Source: Enterococcus termitis | Lineage (GTDB): Bacteria; Bacillota; Bacilli; Lactobacillales; Enterococcaceae | Length of the DNA: 52,431 nucleotides | NCBI RefSeq assembly: GCF_001730305.1 | Contig: NZ_MIJY01000010.1 | Coordinates: 1 to 52,431 of the forward strand | Direction of reading: 5' to 3' | In this document: piece after piece, positions 8,071-17,216 of the stretch | Layout of the letters: each line of letters starts with the position of its first letter | Position numbering within the stretch: the first letter of the stretch is position 1 | Notes under the pieces: model-generated | Database searches by the model: none | The model's input: only the letters and a program-made list of their open reading frames with translations | Told to the model about the DNA's origin: nothing | Position numbers and translations under genes: made by a program

Positions 8071-8547
8071 TTATTTGATAAAGTTTAAAATTGTTTCGTC
8101 TGATTCTGATGGAATCATTTGTGCAGTGATTATTATTCCTTGTTCGTCCAAACGTTTAATCGTTTGAATATCTGTTTGTGTTAGCGCTACAGATTTTTTT
8201 ATTGGGCGACTTCCTTCTTTTTGCGAAATATTCCCTACGTTGATTGTATTTAGAGGAACTCCGCCATCGATCAAATCAGCCATATCCTGAATATCCTTTG
8301 TAATTAGAAAAACGTTCTCTTCTTTATAATTTCCTGCCAAGATTTTTTCAATAGCCTTCCGTTTAGAGAGAATCGATAACTTGACGCCTGGTGGTTTCGC
8401 CATTTTTAACGCCCCGATCTGCAGCTGATCTTTAACTGCTAAATCATTAACAACCATGATTCGTTGGGCACCTAAGGTATTCGTCCAAACGGTTGCTACT
8501 TGACCGTGGATCAATCGTTCATCTACACGTGCATGTTCAATTGCCAT
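8071..8547 (-). CDS. PTS mannose-family EIIB component
   Basis: A 158-residue EIIB subunit of the mannose family, phosphorylated on histidine rather than cysteine: the site is His14 in ARVDERLIHGQV. It transfers phosphate to the sugar at the IIC/IID channel. The start is the ATG at 8547, spaced 9 nt from GAGG; an ATG three codons earlier overlaps that ribosome binding site. It follows IID by 30 nt in the operon. IIA is a separate gene at the operon end rather than fused to IIB as in ManL-type transporters. Confidence 0.92.
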   Translation of the reverse strand: MAIEHARVDERLIHGQVATVWTNTLGAQRIMVVNDLAVKDQLQIGALKMAKPPGVKLSILSKRKAIEKILAGNYKEENVFLITKDIQDMADLIDGGVPLNTINVGNISQKEGSRPIKKSVALTQTDIQTIKRLDEQGIIITAQMIPSESDETILNFIK

Positions 8548-8577
8548 ATTGTTCATCCTCTTCTAACTAAATTTTAT

Positions 8578-9396
8578 TTAAAATAATTTTCCGAACCAAG
8601 CGCTCATTCCTTGTAAATTGCCTAAGACCATTCCGAGTAAAATCAATACAAAAATCAAGCGGGTGGAATTCATTTTTTTCTTTCCTAATAGCCAATAAGA
8701 CATCATCACGATCGCTAATGGAATCAACGCAGGTAAAATTTTATCTAGCATCTCCTGAATCGAAAGTGACACTTCTCCCATTTTATAAGTTAGTTCTAGT
8801 TTATAAGTGATCACAGAAGGAATCAAGCCGCCAACGACTGTTAGTCCTAAAATTGCTGCCCCTTGTGTTAAAAGTTTCATTTTATCTGCAAACTCAGTAG
8901 CGATTTTCTTACCTTGATGATAACCGATCCAAGTAAATTTATAACGTACCCATAAAACAGCTATTCCTGCAATCAGTGGAATCGCTAGACCAAACGCTTG
9001 TCCGCCTTGTGCCATGTACGCCGCAATAGAAAAGACGATCGCACGATAGATCGCAATAAAAATCGTGTCTCCTACACCAGCAAAAGGACCCATCAAGCCT
9101 GTTTTCAAGCCTGTGATCGCCTGATCATCTTCGATACCGATTTCTTCTTCCAGCGCCATATCCGCTCCGATGATCAGATGAGACATAGCAGGCGTAGTAT
9201 TGAAAAAGCCTGTCTGTGTTTTAAGTGCCTGTTTCATTTTTTCAGGATCATTTTCATATAAACGTTTTAACGCTGGCATGATTACGTAAGAATAACCTAA
9301 GCCCTGCATTTTTTCATAATTCCAGCCCCATTGTAGACTGAATAAGTTTCTCAAGTAAACTTTGTTGATGTCCTTTTTAGTTAGCTTATTAGTCAT
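8578..9396 (-). CDS. PTS mannose-family EIID component
   Basis: A 272-residue membrane subunit that, with IIC, forms the sugar channel of a mannose-family PTS. The N-terminal segment LRNLFSLQWGWNYEKMQGLGY and GFFNTTPAMSHLIIGA are classic EIID motifs; GLMGPFAGVGDTIF follows, then membrane helices to the C-terminus. Its start codon overlaps the last 8 nt of the IIC gene, so translation is coupled. The EIIC/EIID pair may also be a bacteriocin receptor in Gram-positive bacteria (family knowledge; class IIa bacteriocins use Man-PTS). Confidence 0.93.
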   Translation of the reverse strand: MTNKLTKKDINKVYLRNLFSLQWGWNYEKMQGLGYSYVIMPALKRLYENDPEKMKQALKTQTGFFNTTPAMSHLIIGADMALEEEIGIEDDQAITGLKTGLMGPFAGVGDTIFIAIYRAIVFSIAAYMAQGGQAFGLAIPLIAGIAVLWVRYKFTWIGYHQGKKIATEFADKMKLLTQGAAILGLTVVGGLIPSVITYKLELTYKMGEVSLSIQEMLDKILPALIPLAIVMMSYWLLGKKKMNSTRLIFVLILLGMVLGNLQGMSAWFGKLF

Positions 9397-10192
9397 CGAT
9401 CTCTACCTCCTCATCATCTTCATACACAACTGTTCCAGCAGAAGTTGCTGCCCCTTTATTCGTTTGATTCATTACATAGATTGCAGCTAACGCCAATCCG
9501 ACTAATGCTACACCTAAAACAGAGAATAGTTCTGCAAAATAAGCTAACAAGACAAATCCAATAATAAAATACGGCCAATACGTTTTGATTGGCAAATAAC
9601 GCATCAAAATCGCAATTCCCATTGCAGGCAAGATTGCACCTGCGGCTTTCAGTCCGTTCATCACCCACAGTGGAATCCATTCATTAATGACTGTGACTAC
9701 CTGCTCACCAAAGGTCAATCCGATAAAAACTGGGATTACACGTGAAAGTGTCCATGGGAAAATTCCCAAAACGTTACAACGCTCTACGCCTTTATAGTCG
9801 CCTTCTTCAGCATATTTATCTGCTTTATGCTGGAAAAACGTGTTCGCCATTCTGCCTAAAATATCTAGCTGTGTCAATAACAACCCAATCGGTACTGCAA
9901 CTCCAATTCCATATTCTGCTCCTTGACCTGAAATAATTGCATATGCGGTTCCCATAATCGCGCCTGATAAAAAATCCGGTACTGTTGCGCCTCCGTAAGT
10001 TGCCACTCCCAGTGTCATCAACTGTAACGTGGCTCCAATCATCAAACCAGTCTGGACATCCCCTAGAACAAATCCAGTAAATGTGGCAGCAAATAGTGGT
10101 GTGTATGGACCGATTTGAATTGAGATTTGATCCAAAACACCTACGACTGTGTAAATACATAAAACAAGAATGATACCGATAGAAATTTCCAT
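9389..10192 (-). CDS. PTS mannose-family EIIC component
   Basis: A 267-residue membrane permease of the sorbose/mannose EIIC family, beginning MEISIGIILVLCIYTVVGVLDQ. The segment ATLQLMTLGVATYGGATVPDF is the conserved substrate region of the family. AAGGAGGGG lies 5-6 nt before the ATG at 10192; an ORF extension to 10231 runs through that site and is rejected. It is the first gene of the operon, behind a promoter at 10232-10260. The acidic C-terminal tail (EDDEEVEIDD) overlaps the IID start. Confidence 0.92.
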   Translation of the reverse strand: MEISIGIILVLCIYTVVGVLDQISIQIGPYTPLFAATFTGFVLGDVQTGLMIGATLQLMTLGVATYGGATVPDFLSGAIMGTAYAIISGQGAEYGIGVAVPIGLLLTQLDILGRMANTFFQHKADKYAEEGDYKGVERCNVLGIFPWTLSRVIPVFIGLTFGEQVVTVINEWIPLWVMNGLKAAGAILPAMGIAILMRYLPIKTYWPYFIIGFVLLAYFAELFSVLGVALVGLALAAIYVMNQTNKGAATSAGTVVYEDDEEVEIDD

Positions 10193-10231
10193 TTTTGCCC
10201 CTCCTTGAATACGCTTTCTTTTCACAACCAA

Positions 10232-10298
10232 ATCATACCATTTATGAAATTGAATTTCAACTTATTTAATAAAAACAAAAAAAAGAAATTTAATTTCT
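10232..10298 (-). promoter_or_regulatory. PTS operon promoter with two palindromic operators
   Basis: Minus strand: TTGAAA (10260-10255), 17-bp spacer, TATGAT (10237-10232). A perfect 15-bp palindrome TGAAATTGAATTTCA (10245-10259) fills the spacer and -35. A second, AGAAATTTAATTTCT (10284-10298), lies 39 bp away centre to centre. Both share GAAATTnAATTTC. They are probably bound by the operon's RpiR regulator; the link is inferred from position. Confidence 0.65.
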
Positions 10299-10310
10299 CG
10301 AAAAAATAAA

Positions 10311-10347
10311 TGACCAGGACATAACTCTATGAGTTACCACCCAGTCA
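10311..10347. terminator. Hairpin of the dispersed repeat family, between LysR gene and PTS operon
   Basis: TGACcaGGacATAACTC / GAGTTAccacCCagTCA stem. The same 'GGGACATAACTCTAT' hairpin occurs at 13906 and is followed in both places by the tail AAATAAACAGT. It separates the LysR gene from the PTS promoter. Confidence 0.5.
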
Positions 10348-10426
10348 CTTAGAACCCAAATAAACAGTGATAAAAACGGACTAAGATCATTCTTTCCTTG
10401 ATAAATATTTAAATCATCAACACCTG

Positions 10427-11245
10427 CTAAGACTTTCGATAATAAGCATTAATATGTTCAATAATTGTTTGCAGCTGCATTGATTCAATCCGATCCCGCT
10501 TAATCAAATAGAAACTCCTTTGATATTCTGTAGGTAACGGTCGCCAATGAATTTTTTTAGTTAAAGCTTTCTTTGATAGAATCGATTGCCCTAATCCTTC
10601 TTCCAGAAAACGGACGATCATTTCATTATTTTTAATGATCATTTTCTGCGGATTCAAATTGTTCTCTAAAAAGTAGCGCTCTGTATAGTGATAAACCCCT
10701 GAATTCCCCTCTCGAACCAACCACAATTTACTTGAAAAATCACCAGCATGAACTAATTCATCTTTCAAAAGTTCTTGGCGAATGATCGAATCAGTAACCA
10801 ATGGTTTTTCAATAAACCCTAGATGTGCTTGGTGTTTTTCGATCTTATCTAAGACAGCTTCTGAATTATCCATTTCTAAAACAAACGAAACCTCTGGAAA
10901 ATGTTGGACCAATTCTTTCATCAATTCTGGTAGATAGTAAACTGCAAATGTGTTTGATGCGACGATCTTGCAAGTTTCTTTAGGAACAGTCTGTGTTTTT
11001 ATTGCTTGTAGAATATCCTCCCAATCATCAGCCAAATTAAGCAAATGATGGTATAAGACATCCGCCTGTTTTGTCGTAATGATTTCCTGACGTCCATTTC
11101 TCACAAATAACGCTACGTCCAACTCTTCTTCTAGTTGCTTGATTTGAGTAGAAACAGCAGGTTGGGAAATAAATAGATTTTCAGCAGCTTTTGAAAAATT
11201 TTTAGTTTCATAAACGACACGGAATGTTTTCAATAATTTAAACAT
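10427..11245 (-). CDS. LysR-family transcriptional regulator (YeiE-like)
   Basis: A 272-residue LysR regulator with an N-terminal winged helix ([24 protein letters not shown] at about 17-40) and a substrate-binding effector domain (about 85-270). AAAGGA lies 5-6 nt before the ATG at 11245; the longer frame starting 15 nt upstream is less likely because it overlaps this site. It is divergent from a YeiH-family transporter gene, the arrangement of yeiE-yeiH in many bacteria. The 106-bp gap contains an AT-rich dyad ATAGATAT...TATTTAT near 11268-11291 that could be a T-N11-A operator. Confidence 0.9.
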   Translation of the reverse strand: MFKLLKTFRVVYETKNFSKAAENLFISQPAVSTQIKQLEEELDVALFVRNGRQEIITTKQADVLYHHLLNLADDWEDILQAIKTQTVPKETCKIVASNTFAVYYLPELMKELVQHFPEVSFVLEMDNSEAVLDKIEKHQAHLGFIEKPLVTDSIIRQELLKDELVHAGDFSSKLWLVREGNSGVYHYTERYFLENNLNPQKMIIKNNEMIVRFLEEGLGQSILSKKALTKKIHWRPLPTEYQRSFYLIKRDRIESMQLQTIIEHINAYYRKS

Positions 11246-11351
11246 AGAATTCCTTTCCATTCATTTTATTTATAGATATTATTTTAACTATTTATTTCTC
11301 AAATGCAACTTCTTTCGCTATACTAAAGGTACAGACAAACAAAGAAAGAAG

Positions 11352-12383
11352 ATGAATGATTTAGTGAAAAACAGCACTCTCGATTTAAAAAAAATAGTAG
11401 CAGTTTTACCTGGTCTAGCAACAGCATTTATCGTCGCTGTCATCAGTAAGATACTCGCTATTTGGCTGCCAACTCTAGGCGCAGCAACGATTGCTATTTT
11501 ATTAGGCATCGTATTAGGTAATACAATATTGAAGCATCCTGTATTAGAAAAAGGAACAAAAATTGCAGAAGGAAAATTATTGGAGTTCTCCGTCGTTTTA
11601 CTTGGAGCAACCGTCACCTTTCAAACGATCGCTCATATTGGGTTAAAAGGTGGGATCTTCGTTATTTTACAAATGAGTCTAACGATTATCGCCACTTATA
11701 TTCTCGGAAAAAAATTATTGTTTTCGGACAATATGTCCTTGTTGATGGCTGGTGGAAATGCAGTTTGCGGTTCTTCTGCTATTGCATCGATCGCTCCTTC
11801 CATTCATGCTAAAGAAGAAGAAAAAGGACAAATCATCACCTTAGTTAATTTATTAGGAACAATCTTGATGCTATTGTTGCCTTTGATCGCTTCTTTTCTT
11901 TACGGAACCAATCTATTAGCGAAAAGCGCACTTGTCGGTGGTACTTTACAATCCGTCGGACAAGTAGTCGCAAGTGCTAGTATGATCAACAGTGAAGTCG
12001 TGGAATTTGCCATGCTATTCAAAATCATGCGTATTATGTTATTAGTCGTTGTCGTGTACCTTTTCGGTAAATTTAAAGCACGAACTACAACAGTTGCCGC
12101 CACATCTCCTATTTCCACAAAGAAAGCAGGCTTGCCCTGGTATGTTGTTGGATTTGTTCTATTTTGCATCATAAACAGCTTAATAACGCTGCCAGAACAA
12201 GTCAGTGAAACTGCCCACTTTTTCAGTGGCTGGTTTGAAATCACTGCATTAGCTGCCATTGGTTTACGCTTAGATTTTCAAAAGTTCTTTAAAGAAGGAA
12301 AACGCTTCTTGATTTATGGGCTATCTGTTGGGGTCATTCAAGTGATCTTAGCGATCAGTCTGATTCGTTTGTTCCTGTTTTAA
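11352..12383 (+). CDS. YeiH/UPF0324-family putative sulfate (sulfite) exporter
   Basis: A 343-residue membrane protein with about ten helices, family PF03601 (YeiH, conserved hypothetical 698). Diagnostic sequences are [34 protein letters not shown] and [15 protein letters not shown]. Members are often labelled putative sulfate exporters, though substrates are poorly established. GAAAGAAG precedes the ATG. A TATACT -10 lies at 11317-11322. The divergent LysR regulator probably controls it. Confidence 0.88.
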   Translation: MNDLVKNSTLDLKKIVAVLPGLATAFIVAVISKILAIWLPTLGAATIAILLGIVLGNTILKHPVLEKGTKIAEGKLLEFSVVLLGATVTFQTIAHIGLKGGIFVILQMSLTIIATYILGKKLLFSDNMSLLMAGGNAVCGSSAIASIAPSIHAKEEEKGQIITLVNLLGTILMLLLPLIASFLYGTNLLAKSALVGGTLQSVGQVVASASMINSEVVEFAMLFKIMRIMLLVVVVYLFGKFKARTTTVAATSPISTKKAGLPWYVVGFVLFCIINSLITLPEQVSETAHFFSGWFEITALAAIGLRLDFQKFFKEGKRFLIYGLSVGVIQVILAISLIRLFLF

Positions 12384-12389
12384 GTAAAA

Positions 12390-12431
12390 AAAGCCCGAAA
12401 CAAAACTAAAAAATCAGTTTTGTTTCGGGCT
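12390..12431. terminator. Bidirectional terminator between yeiH and psiE genes
   Basis: A perfect 15-bp stem GCCCGAAACAAAACT (12393-12407) / AGTTTTGTTTCGGGC (12416-12430), with a seven-T run on the minus strand. It serves convergent genes. A nearly identical hairpin stands at 39136. Both are followed by CTAAATCTGAATAAA. Confidence 0.8.
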
Positions 12432-12495
12432 CTAAATCTGAATAAACAGTATAAGCGGAAGCTTTTCTTATTTCTCTTAGTGAGGTACTTCTGCT

Positions 12496-12939
12496 TTATT
12501 CTTTATCCTCTATTTTATTCGACTTAAAACCAGAATAAGATTTATTCCCACTTAAGTTCAAGACAAATAAAACAACAACCAACGCTAAAATTGAAACAGA
12601 TAATAGCAATGTCTGAACAGCATCTCCGTGGATCACCATCAATTGCCGTAAAATAGCTGTAATACAGATCAGAATCAAATATCTGATCGGAATATGATGT
12701 CCTTCTTGAATATAACGGATCACCATCATGATAAACTCAAACAGCATGAAGAATGCAACGACTTCCTGCATGACGACCGACAAATTTTTGGGCGTCATAG
12801 GTTTAGTGATAAAGGTGCCGATATCGATCAACTGACGTATCATAAATATCAAAATAAGTAGTGCAAGCAATCCTAATACAATATCCAAAACCACATTGAC
12901 ATATTTTTTCATAATGCCAAATCTTTGATCTTCCTTCAT
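12496..12939 (-). CDS. PsiE family protein (phosphate-starvation-inducible E homologue)
   Basis: A 147-residue protein with four predicted helices (about 14-34, 53-75, 83-103, 110-134) and a charged C-terminal tail. The core EVVAFFMLFEFIMMVIRYIQEG followed by HHIPIRYLILICITAILRQ matches the PsiE family; its biochemical function is unknown. AAAGGGGG lies 7 nt before the ATG. It is a single gene ending at a strong terminator. Confidence 0.85.
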   Translation of the reverse strand: MKEDQRFGIMKKYVNVVLDIVLGLLALLILIFMIRQLIDIGTFITKPMTPKNLSVVMQEVVAFFMLFEFIMMVIRYIQEGHHIPIRYLILICITAILRQLMVIHGDAVQTLLLSVSILALVVVLFVLNLSGNKSYSGFKSNKIEDKE

Positions 12940-13171
12940 TTTTTTCCCCCTTTCATTCGATGTAGCTGAATTTTTGATTAAATGTTAACTACATTTTCTT
13001 ATAGGAATAATATATCATTTTTTTTACACGATGTAAAAATCTAAATCTGGGATTATTATACGCTCCAATGTTTTTTTAAGACACAATTTCTCCAAAAATA
13101 AAATGCAACTTAAGCCTCAATCTTTTTTATTCTAACTATGATATGTTATTTATAGATTAGGAGGAGTTATA

Positions 13172-13900
13172 ATGGAAAATAAAATAAATGCTTTTCACTT
13201 AAAAATGATTGCGATCATCGCAATGTTGCTCAATCATATTGGCAGTGGCTTTCATCTGAATGAGTATTCAGAGCCTCTGTTTTTCTTCACTGAACTAGTC
13301 GGAAAACTTACCTTTCCAATCATGGCCTATTTACTGGTTGAAGGGTTTCACTATACACGGAATTTAAAAAAATATGCCTTGCGGCTAACTGTCTTTTGGC
13401 TTATTTCGATTTATCCGTTTCATCTTTTATTTTTTCAAAACTATCCTTTTGATCCAACAGAATTTGTCAATAATATCTTTTTCACACTTCTAATGGGTCT
13501 CTTATTGATCATCAGCTATGAAAAAACGAAAAGTACTCTTCTACACGTACTGCTCGTCATCGGCTTTTCTTTAGCAACAATTCTATCTGACTGGCAGCTG
13601 ATCGGTGTATTGCTTATTTTCGGTTTCTATCGAATCAACAATGTCACTTTAAAGAAAACCATTCCGTTACTTTATACAACAGCTTTCCTCTTTATACTGC
13701 TAATGATTGTCTACTTCATCTCACCAAGTTCAGTTCCTTGGTATGAATTTCTATCCGTTTTTGGCATTCTAGGAACGGCGCCATTACTCTTAGCGTATAA
13801 TGGACAGCGTGGCTATTCTCCAAATTGGGTCAAATGGGGATTTTACTTGTTCTATCCGCTTCATATGATTATTCTTATTCTGATACGAGCACTAATGTAA
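13172..13900 (+). CDS. TraX family membrane protein
   Basis: A 242-residue protein with about eight membrane helices. The opening AFHLKMIAIIAMLLNHIG and GKLTFPIMAYLLVEGFHYT followed by YALRL are the TraX (PF05857) signature. TraX of plasmid F acetylates pilin, but chromosomal homologues in Firmicutes stand alone and have no known role. AGGAGG lies 7 nt before the ATG. No conjugation genes are nearby, so a transfer function should not be inferred. Confidence 0.88.
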   Translation: MENKINAFHLKMIAIIAMLLNHIGSGFHLNEYSEPLFFFTELVGKLTFPIMAYLLVEGFHYTRNLKKYALRLTVFWLISIYPFHLLFFQNYPFDPTEFVNNIFFTLLMGLLLIISYEKTKSTLLHVLLVIGFSLATILSDWQLIGVLLIFGFYRINNVTLKKTIPLLYTTAFLFILLMIVYFISPSSVPWYEFLSVFGILGTAPLLLAYNGQRGYSPNWVKWGFYLFYPLHMIILILIRALM

Positions 13901-13905
13901 AGAGA

Positions 13906-14345
13906 GGTGACTGGGACATAACTCTATAAGTTATGATCCAGTCACCTCGAATCCGAATAAACAGTAGAAGCAGAAGCAACCCCTTCGGAAATAAGCTGAA
14001 ATTGCTATGAAACACAGTGGGGCACGAGCTGATGTAGAACAGTACCTACTTGGTCCCCAAAATTTGAAAAGCATCGATTAGGAATCATTCAACATCGGAA
14101 TTAAAAAATCCGCGTTTCTTGTCATTTTCGTGAATTCTTTCTTATTGCTGTAAAACACAATGAGAAACGAGTTGATGCTTTCTCAACAAAGACTCATCGC
14201 AGATAGACATTGTTGCACAGTACCTACTACACTGTGTTTCGATCTCATCAATCTCTACGTGTCAAAGACACTAAGAATTGGAGGACCTGGTTCTCGGGAT
14301 TAACACTTATGTCCCGTCTTCCTCTTTTTGCAGTAAAACATACTC
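13906..14345. repeat. Long intergenic repeat element with internal duplication
   Basis: Starts with the hairpin GGTGACTGG...CCAGTCACC (13906-13946), then the tail GAATAAACAGTAGAAGCAGA. Inside, a segment is duplicated: ATTGCTATGAAACACAGTGG and ACGAGCTGATG (14001-14034) recur as ATTGCTGTAAAACACAATGA and ACGAGTTGATG (14144-14177), each followed further on by CAGTACCTACT. The segment GTTTCTTGTCATTTTCGTGA (14114-14133) and what follows recurs at 28342. The end (14240-14335) resembles 18626-18695. I see no coding frame. Confidence 0.65.
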
Positions 14346-14359
14346 ATCTTCTCTCTTAA

Positions 14360-15028
14360 CTAAATCAAGCCAAACGCAAGCATGATTGCTGCTAAAATAT
14401 TATTTAAGAAATGAATCGATATACTCAACTCTAAACGCTTAGTCTTGTAATAAACAACAGATAAGATCAAGCCCATCAATCCATAAATCAAGAAACTGAT
14501 CACGTTAGTAGGTCCATGAATCAACCCAAAGACAACTGAGCTCACAATAATACCCACAATTGGAAATTGTTCCAGCCAAAATCCAATGATTCCACCTCTA
14601 AACACAATTTCCTCCATGATCGGCGCTGAAAAGCCAATTAATAAGAGGATCAACAATGGATTCTCCCCTTTAAACATGAGCTGAATAGCTGCATCGTTTG
14701 CTGTTGAAGCTGATCCTTGCATATTTAATAATAGTGTTCCACCAACTGCTATAATTCTAGCTAAAACATATCCACCAATAATAATGCCAATATTTTTACC
14801 AGTGAAAAAATCAAATTTAACCGTTAGAAAGCCTAATTTTTTTGCTAAAAATAGCAACAGCCAAATATTTCCAATCGTAATCAAAATCAGAATGAGCGAG
14901 GTTATCAATGATAAATTGGTCTCACCCCTCCCCAGTGAAAATCCTTTGACGATTCCAAAAACAGTCATGCTAATTTGACTTAATAGAAACAAACCAATTA
15001 CAATAAAAAAATTTTTTACATACGTCAT
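14360..15028 (-). CDS. CPBP-family intramembrane metalloprotease
   Basis: A 222-residue protein with about seven helices, of the CPBP (Abi/CAAX prenyl protease-like) family. The three glutamate/histidine motifs are present: EEIVFRG (about 138-144), VFGLIHG with the metal-binding His (about 165-171) and HFLNN (about 207-211). In Gram-positive bacteria members provide bacteriocin self-immunity or process peptides; no bacteriocin gene is visible next to it, so the substrate is unknown. AAGGAG lies 9 nt before the ATG. Confidence 0.9.
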   Translation of the reverse strand: MTYVKNFFIVIGLFLLSQISMTVFGIVKGFSLGRGETNLSLITSLILILITIGNIWLLLFLAKKLGFLTVKFDFFTGKNIGIIIGGYVLARIIAVGGTLLLNMQGSASTANDAAIQLMFKGENPLLILLLIGFSAPIMEEIVFRGGIIGFWLEQFPIVGIIVSSVVFGLIHGPTNVISFLIYGLMGLILSVVYYKTKRLELSISIHFLNNILAAIMLAFGLI

Positions 15029-15444
15029 TTTTCCATTCTCCTTTTTGATAGATAAAAACTATACCTTTTTATCTTATCAAATAAAGAACGCATAGTAAAC
15101 CAAGCTTGAAACAAGCAGACCATTTAGTCTATTTTCTATTAAAGCAAAATATTTATTTTTCAGAAACTTGATTACCCTCTTTATATGTACAGAACTTTCT
15201 AGTGGATTTTTAGCTAAATTTCAATAATTTTTTGTCCACTGAAATTTTTGAGAACAAATGTTTTTTATTCTACCTAGAATTGTCTGATTACATGAAACAC
15301 TTCCTTAAAATGTTCTGTTAGAATGTATATAAAGATACTCTATTTTTAACTATAGTTTTTCCAGATAGTCATATAGAAATAATGTCAGAAAATACTAGAT
15401 CAACTGAATTATTATCATAACTAAAAAGAAGGGTGGAAAGAAAA
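15029..15444. other. AT-rich intergenic region with overlapping inverted repeats
   Basis: No coding frame recognised. Two interlocking dyads are visible, AGTGGA / TCCACT (15201-15206, 15235-15240) and AAATTTCA / TGAAATTT (15216-15223, 15240-15247), which would form alternative hairpins. This region presumably holds promoters for the flanking divergent genes. Confidence 0.35.
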
Positions 15445-16320
15445 GTGGATACAGCATTCAAACTGAAAAAGAAAATTGAAGATAAAGAAGATATAGATAA
15501 CCCTATAGTTTATTTAGAAAAGTCAGAAATTGTACAAAAATATTCTGAATTAGAGAATTTAACCGATTTAGGAAAAATATTTGCACTTATTGGATTATCT
15601 GAGATTCCATACAGTCATGAACTAGCAATAACAAAGGAACTTGTTGCCTTTATCAATAGTCATATTGCGACCAATGAAGGGTTCTCATATACAAGAAAAG
15701 CTGAAGGACTCGTTCCTTGTTATAATGCTATGCTATTAGAAGCGTATTGTAAGCTAGGGCTAGGCAAAACCGATGAGACTCAAAAAGCTTTGAATTGGAT
15801 AAAGCAGTATCAGCTATTTGAACGCAACAAAACAACAACTTGGAGAGAAAATGGTATATGCAAACATGGAGGGTGTTTGAAGAAAACACCATGTTATATT
15901 GGCATCGGAAAAACGATACGGGCCCTTATAGCTTATCAAGAATTAGTAGACAATAAAGACGAAAAAGTGGAGTATCTTTTAGAAAAAGGGACGAACTACA
16001 TGCTAAACCAAAAAATGTATAAAAGGCTTTCAAATGGAGAAGCTATTTCAGCTCACATTACTGATAATATGTTTCCACAAAGCTATGCACTTTCCCTAAC
16101 AGATATCGTTTATATAACAGGGAAACGAGCATTATGGGGCTTGAAAGCTACCAAAGATTTACGCACACTGATAGAAAGTAAACGGACTAAAAAGGAAGGT
16201 TGGAAAAATGAATATATTTATAAATATAAAGGGTATATTGCATTTGACAATCGTAGACAAGAATCCCCTTGGATAACAGATATCATAGAAAATTCATTAA
16301 AAGATTGTTCAAATAATTAA
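15445..16320 (+). CDS. Orphan hypothetical protein with CxHGGCx5C motif
   Basis: A 291-residue soluble protein that I cannot assign. It is mostly helical with recurring short blocks (FALIGLSEIPYSHE, CYNAMLLEAYCKLG, IGKTIRALIAYQEL), which suggests an alpha/alpha toroid like that of terpene-cyclase or prenyltransferase relatives. The centre has GICKHGGCLKKTPC (about 144-157), three cysteines and a histidine that could bind metal. No signal peptide or membrane helix. Codon choice is very AT-rich compared with neighbours, suggesting acquired DNA. Start: GTG at 15445, 8 nt after GGTGG; GTG at 15433 overlaps that site. Confidence 0.6.
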   Translation: MDTAFKLKKKIEDKEDIDNPIVYLEKSEIVQKYSELENLTDLGKIFALIGLSEIPYSHELAITKELVAFINSHIATNEGFSYTRKAEGLVPCYNAMLLEAYCKLGLGKTDETQKALNWIKQYQLFERNKTTTWRENGICKHGGCLKKTPCYIGIGKTIRALIAYQELVDNKDEKVEYLLEKGTNYMLNQKMYKRLSNGEAISAHITDNMFPQSYALSLTDIVYITGKRALWGLKATKDLRTLIESKRTKKEGWKNEYIYKYKGYIAFDNRRQESPWITDIIENSLKDCSNN

Positions 16321-16479
16321 ATGCAAACAAACACTAATTAGAAACTACTAGAATATATATTTTAGGTGCATCACTAAATTTAGTTCAACGAGACTAAGAC
16401 AACACCATTGATAGTAGTTTTTTTATACTTTTATACACAAAATACATAATTGTAGCCATCACATATAATTGCTTTCAAT

Positions 16480-17175
16480 CTACTTCACCTTTTGTTTCAA
16501 ATTAGGCAAGTTTATCTTTTTAAGCAAGAACCTGAATGTAATTGCTACTTCTCCTAGTGTTGAAATCACCAAGAGAAATGAGCCTATTGTACTAAAAACA
16601 GTAGCGTTCAATTGGAATATTGTAAAGTAACTATCAGCAAGATAACCTAAACTAGCTATAGATAATAGTATGCCGAAAAATCTTGCAACATAATTTGATT
16701 TATAAACCAAATATCCTAGAATTATCAGATGTAGTCCAAAGAAAATTTGCCAAATCATAACACCTAGCTCTTTATATTTCAGTAGTGCGAAAATAACAGA
16801 GTTTACATCAGTACCGTTCATTGCAGAAGAAGTAAGTATTCCTATAACGGTTAATGAAGCTAATGCGTTTATAGCTTGAATAATCGTCATACTCAGCCTA
16901 GACACCAATGCAATTGTTGAAAGAGTCGCATTTATTTCTTTAAAGAGTGTATACAAAATAACGCTTAGAACTATCTCTAATAAACAAACAATTGTTTCAA
17001 TCCCTATACCTAAACTAAACAAAAGCTGATTTCCCATTATATTTTTAATGGTTTCAGTAATGCTACTATTTGATATTAATTGAGAGGGGATGTACATCAT
17101 AGCAATTGGTGCTATGATCGCAATCAACAAATACACTATTCCTGCATACTTTGCATATTTAATTTTGTTTTCCAT
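16480..17175 (-). CDS. DUF4386-like membrane protein
   Basis: A 231-residue protein with six predicted helices (about 9-29, 49-75, 85-118, 130-155, 162-182, 190-215). The opening YAKYAGIVYLLIAIIAPIAM and the central EINATLSTIALVSRLSMTIIQA fit DUF4386, a family of unknown function common in Firmicutes and archaea. GGAG lies about 11 nt before the ATG. It is transcribed alone within the AT-rich patch. Confidence 0.7.
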   Translation of the reverse strand: MENKIKYAKYAGIVYLLIAIIAPIAMMYIPSQLISNSSITETIKNIMGNQLLFSLGIGIETIVCLLEIVLSVILYTLFKEINATLSTIALVSRLSMTIIQAINALASLTVIGILTSSAMNGTDVNSVIFALLKYKELGVMIWQIFFGLHLIILGYLVYKSNYVARFFGILLSIASLGYLADSYFTIFQLNATVFSTIGSFLLVISTLGEVAITFRFLLKKINLPNLKQKVK

Positions 17176-17216
17176 AATGGTTAATTCTCCATTTCCTTAT
17201 TTTCTATTTCTAGTAA

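Noticed and set aside
13172-13900. Evidence for a conjugative element (TraX)
   Set aside because: TraX homologues are common chromosomal genes in Firmicutes and no other transfer gene is present.
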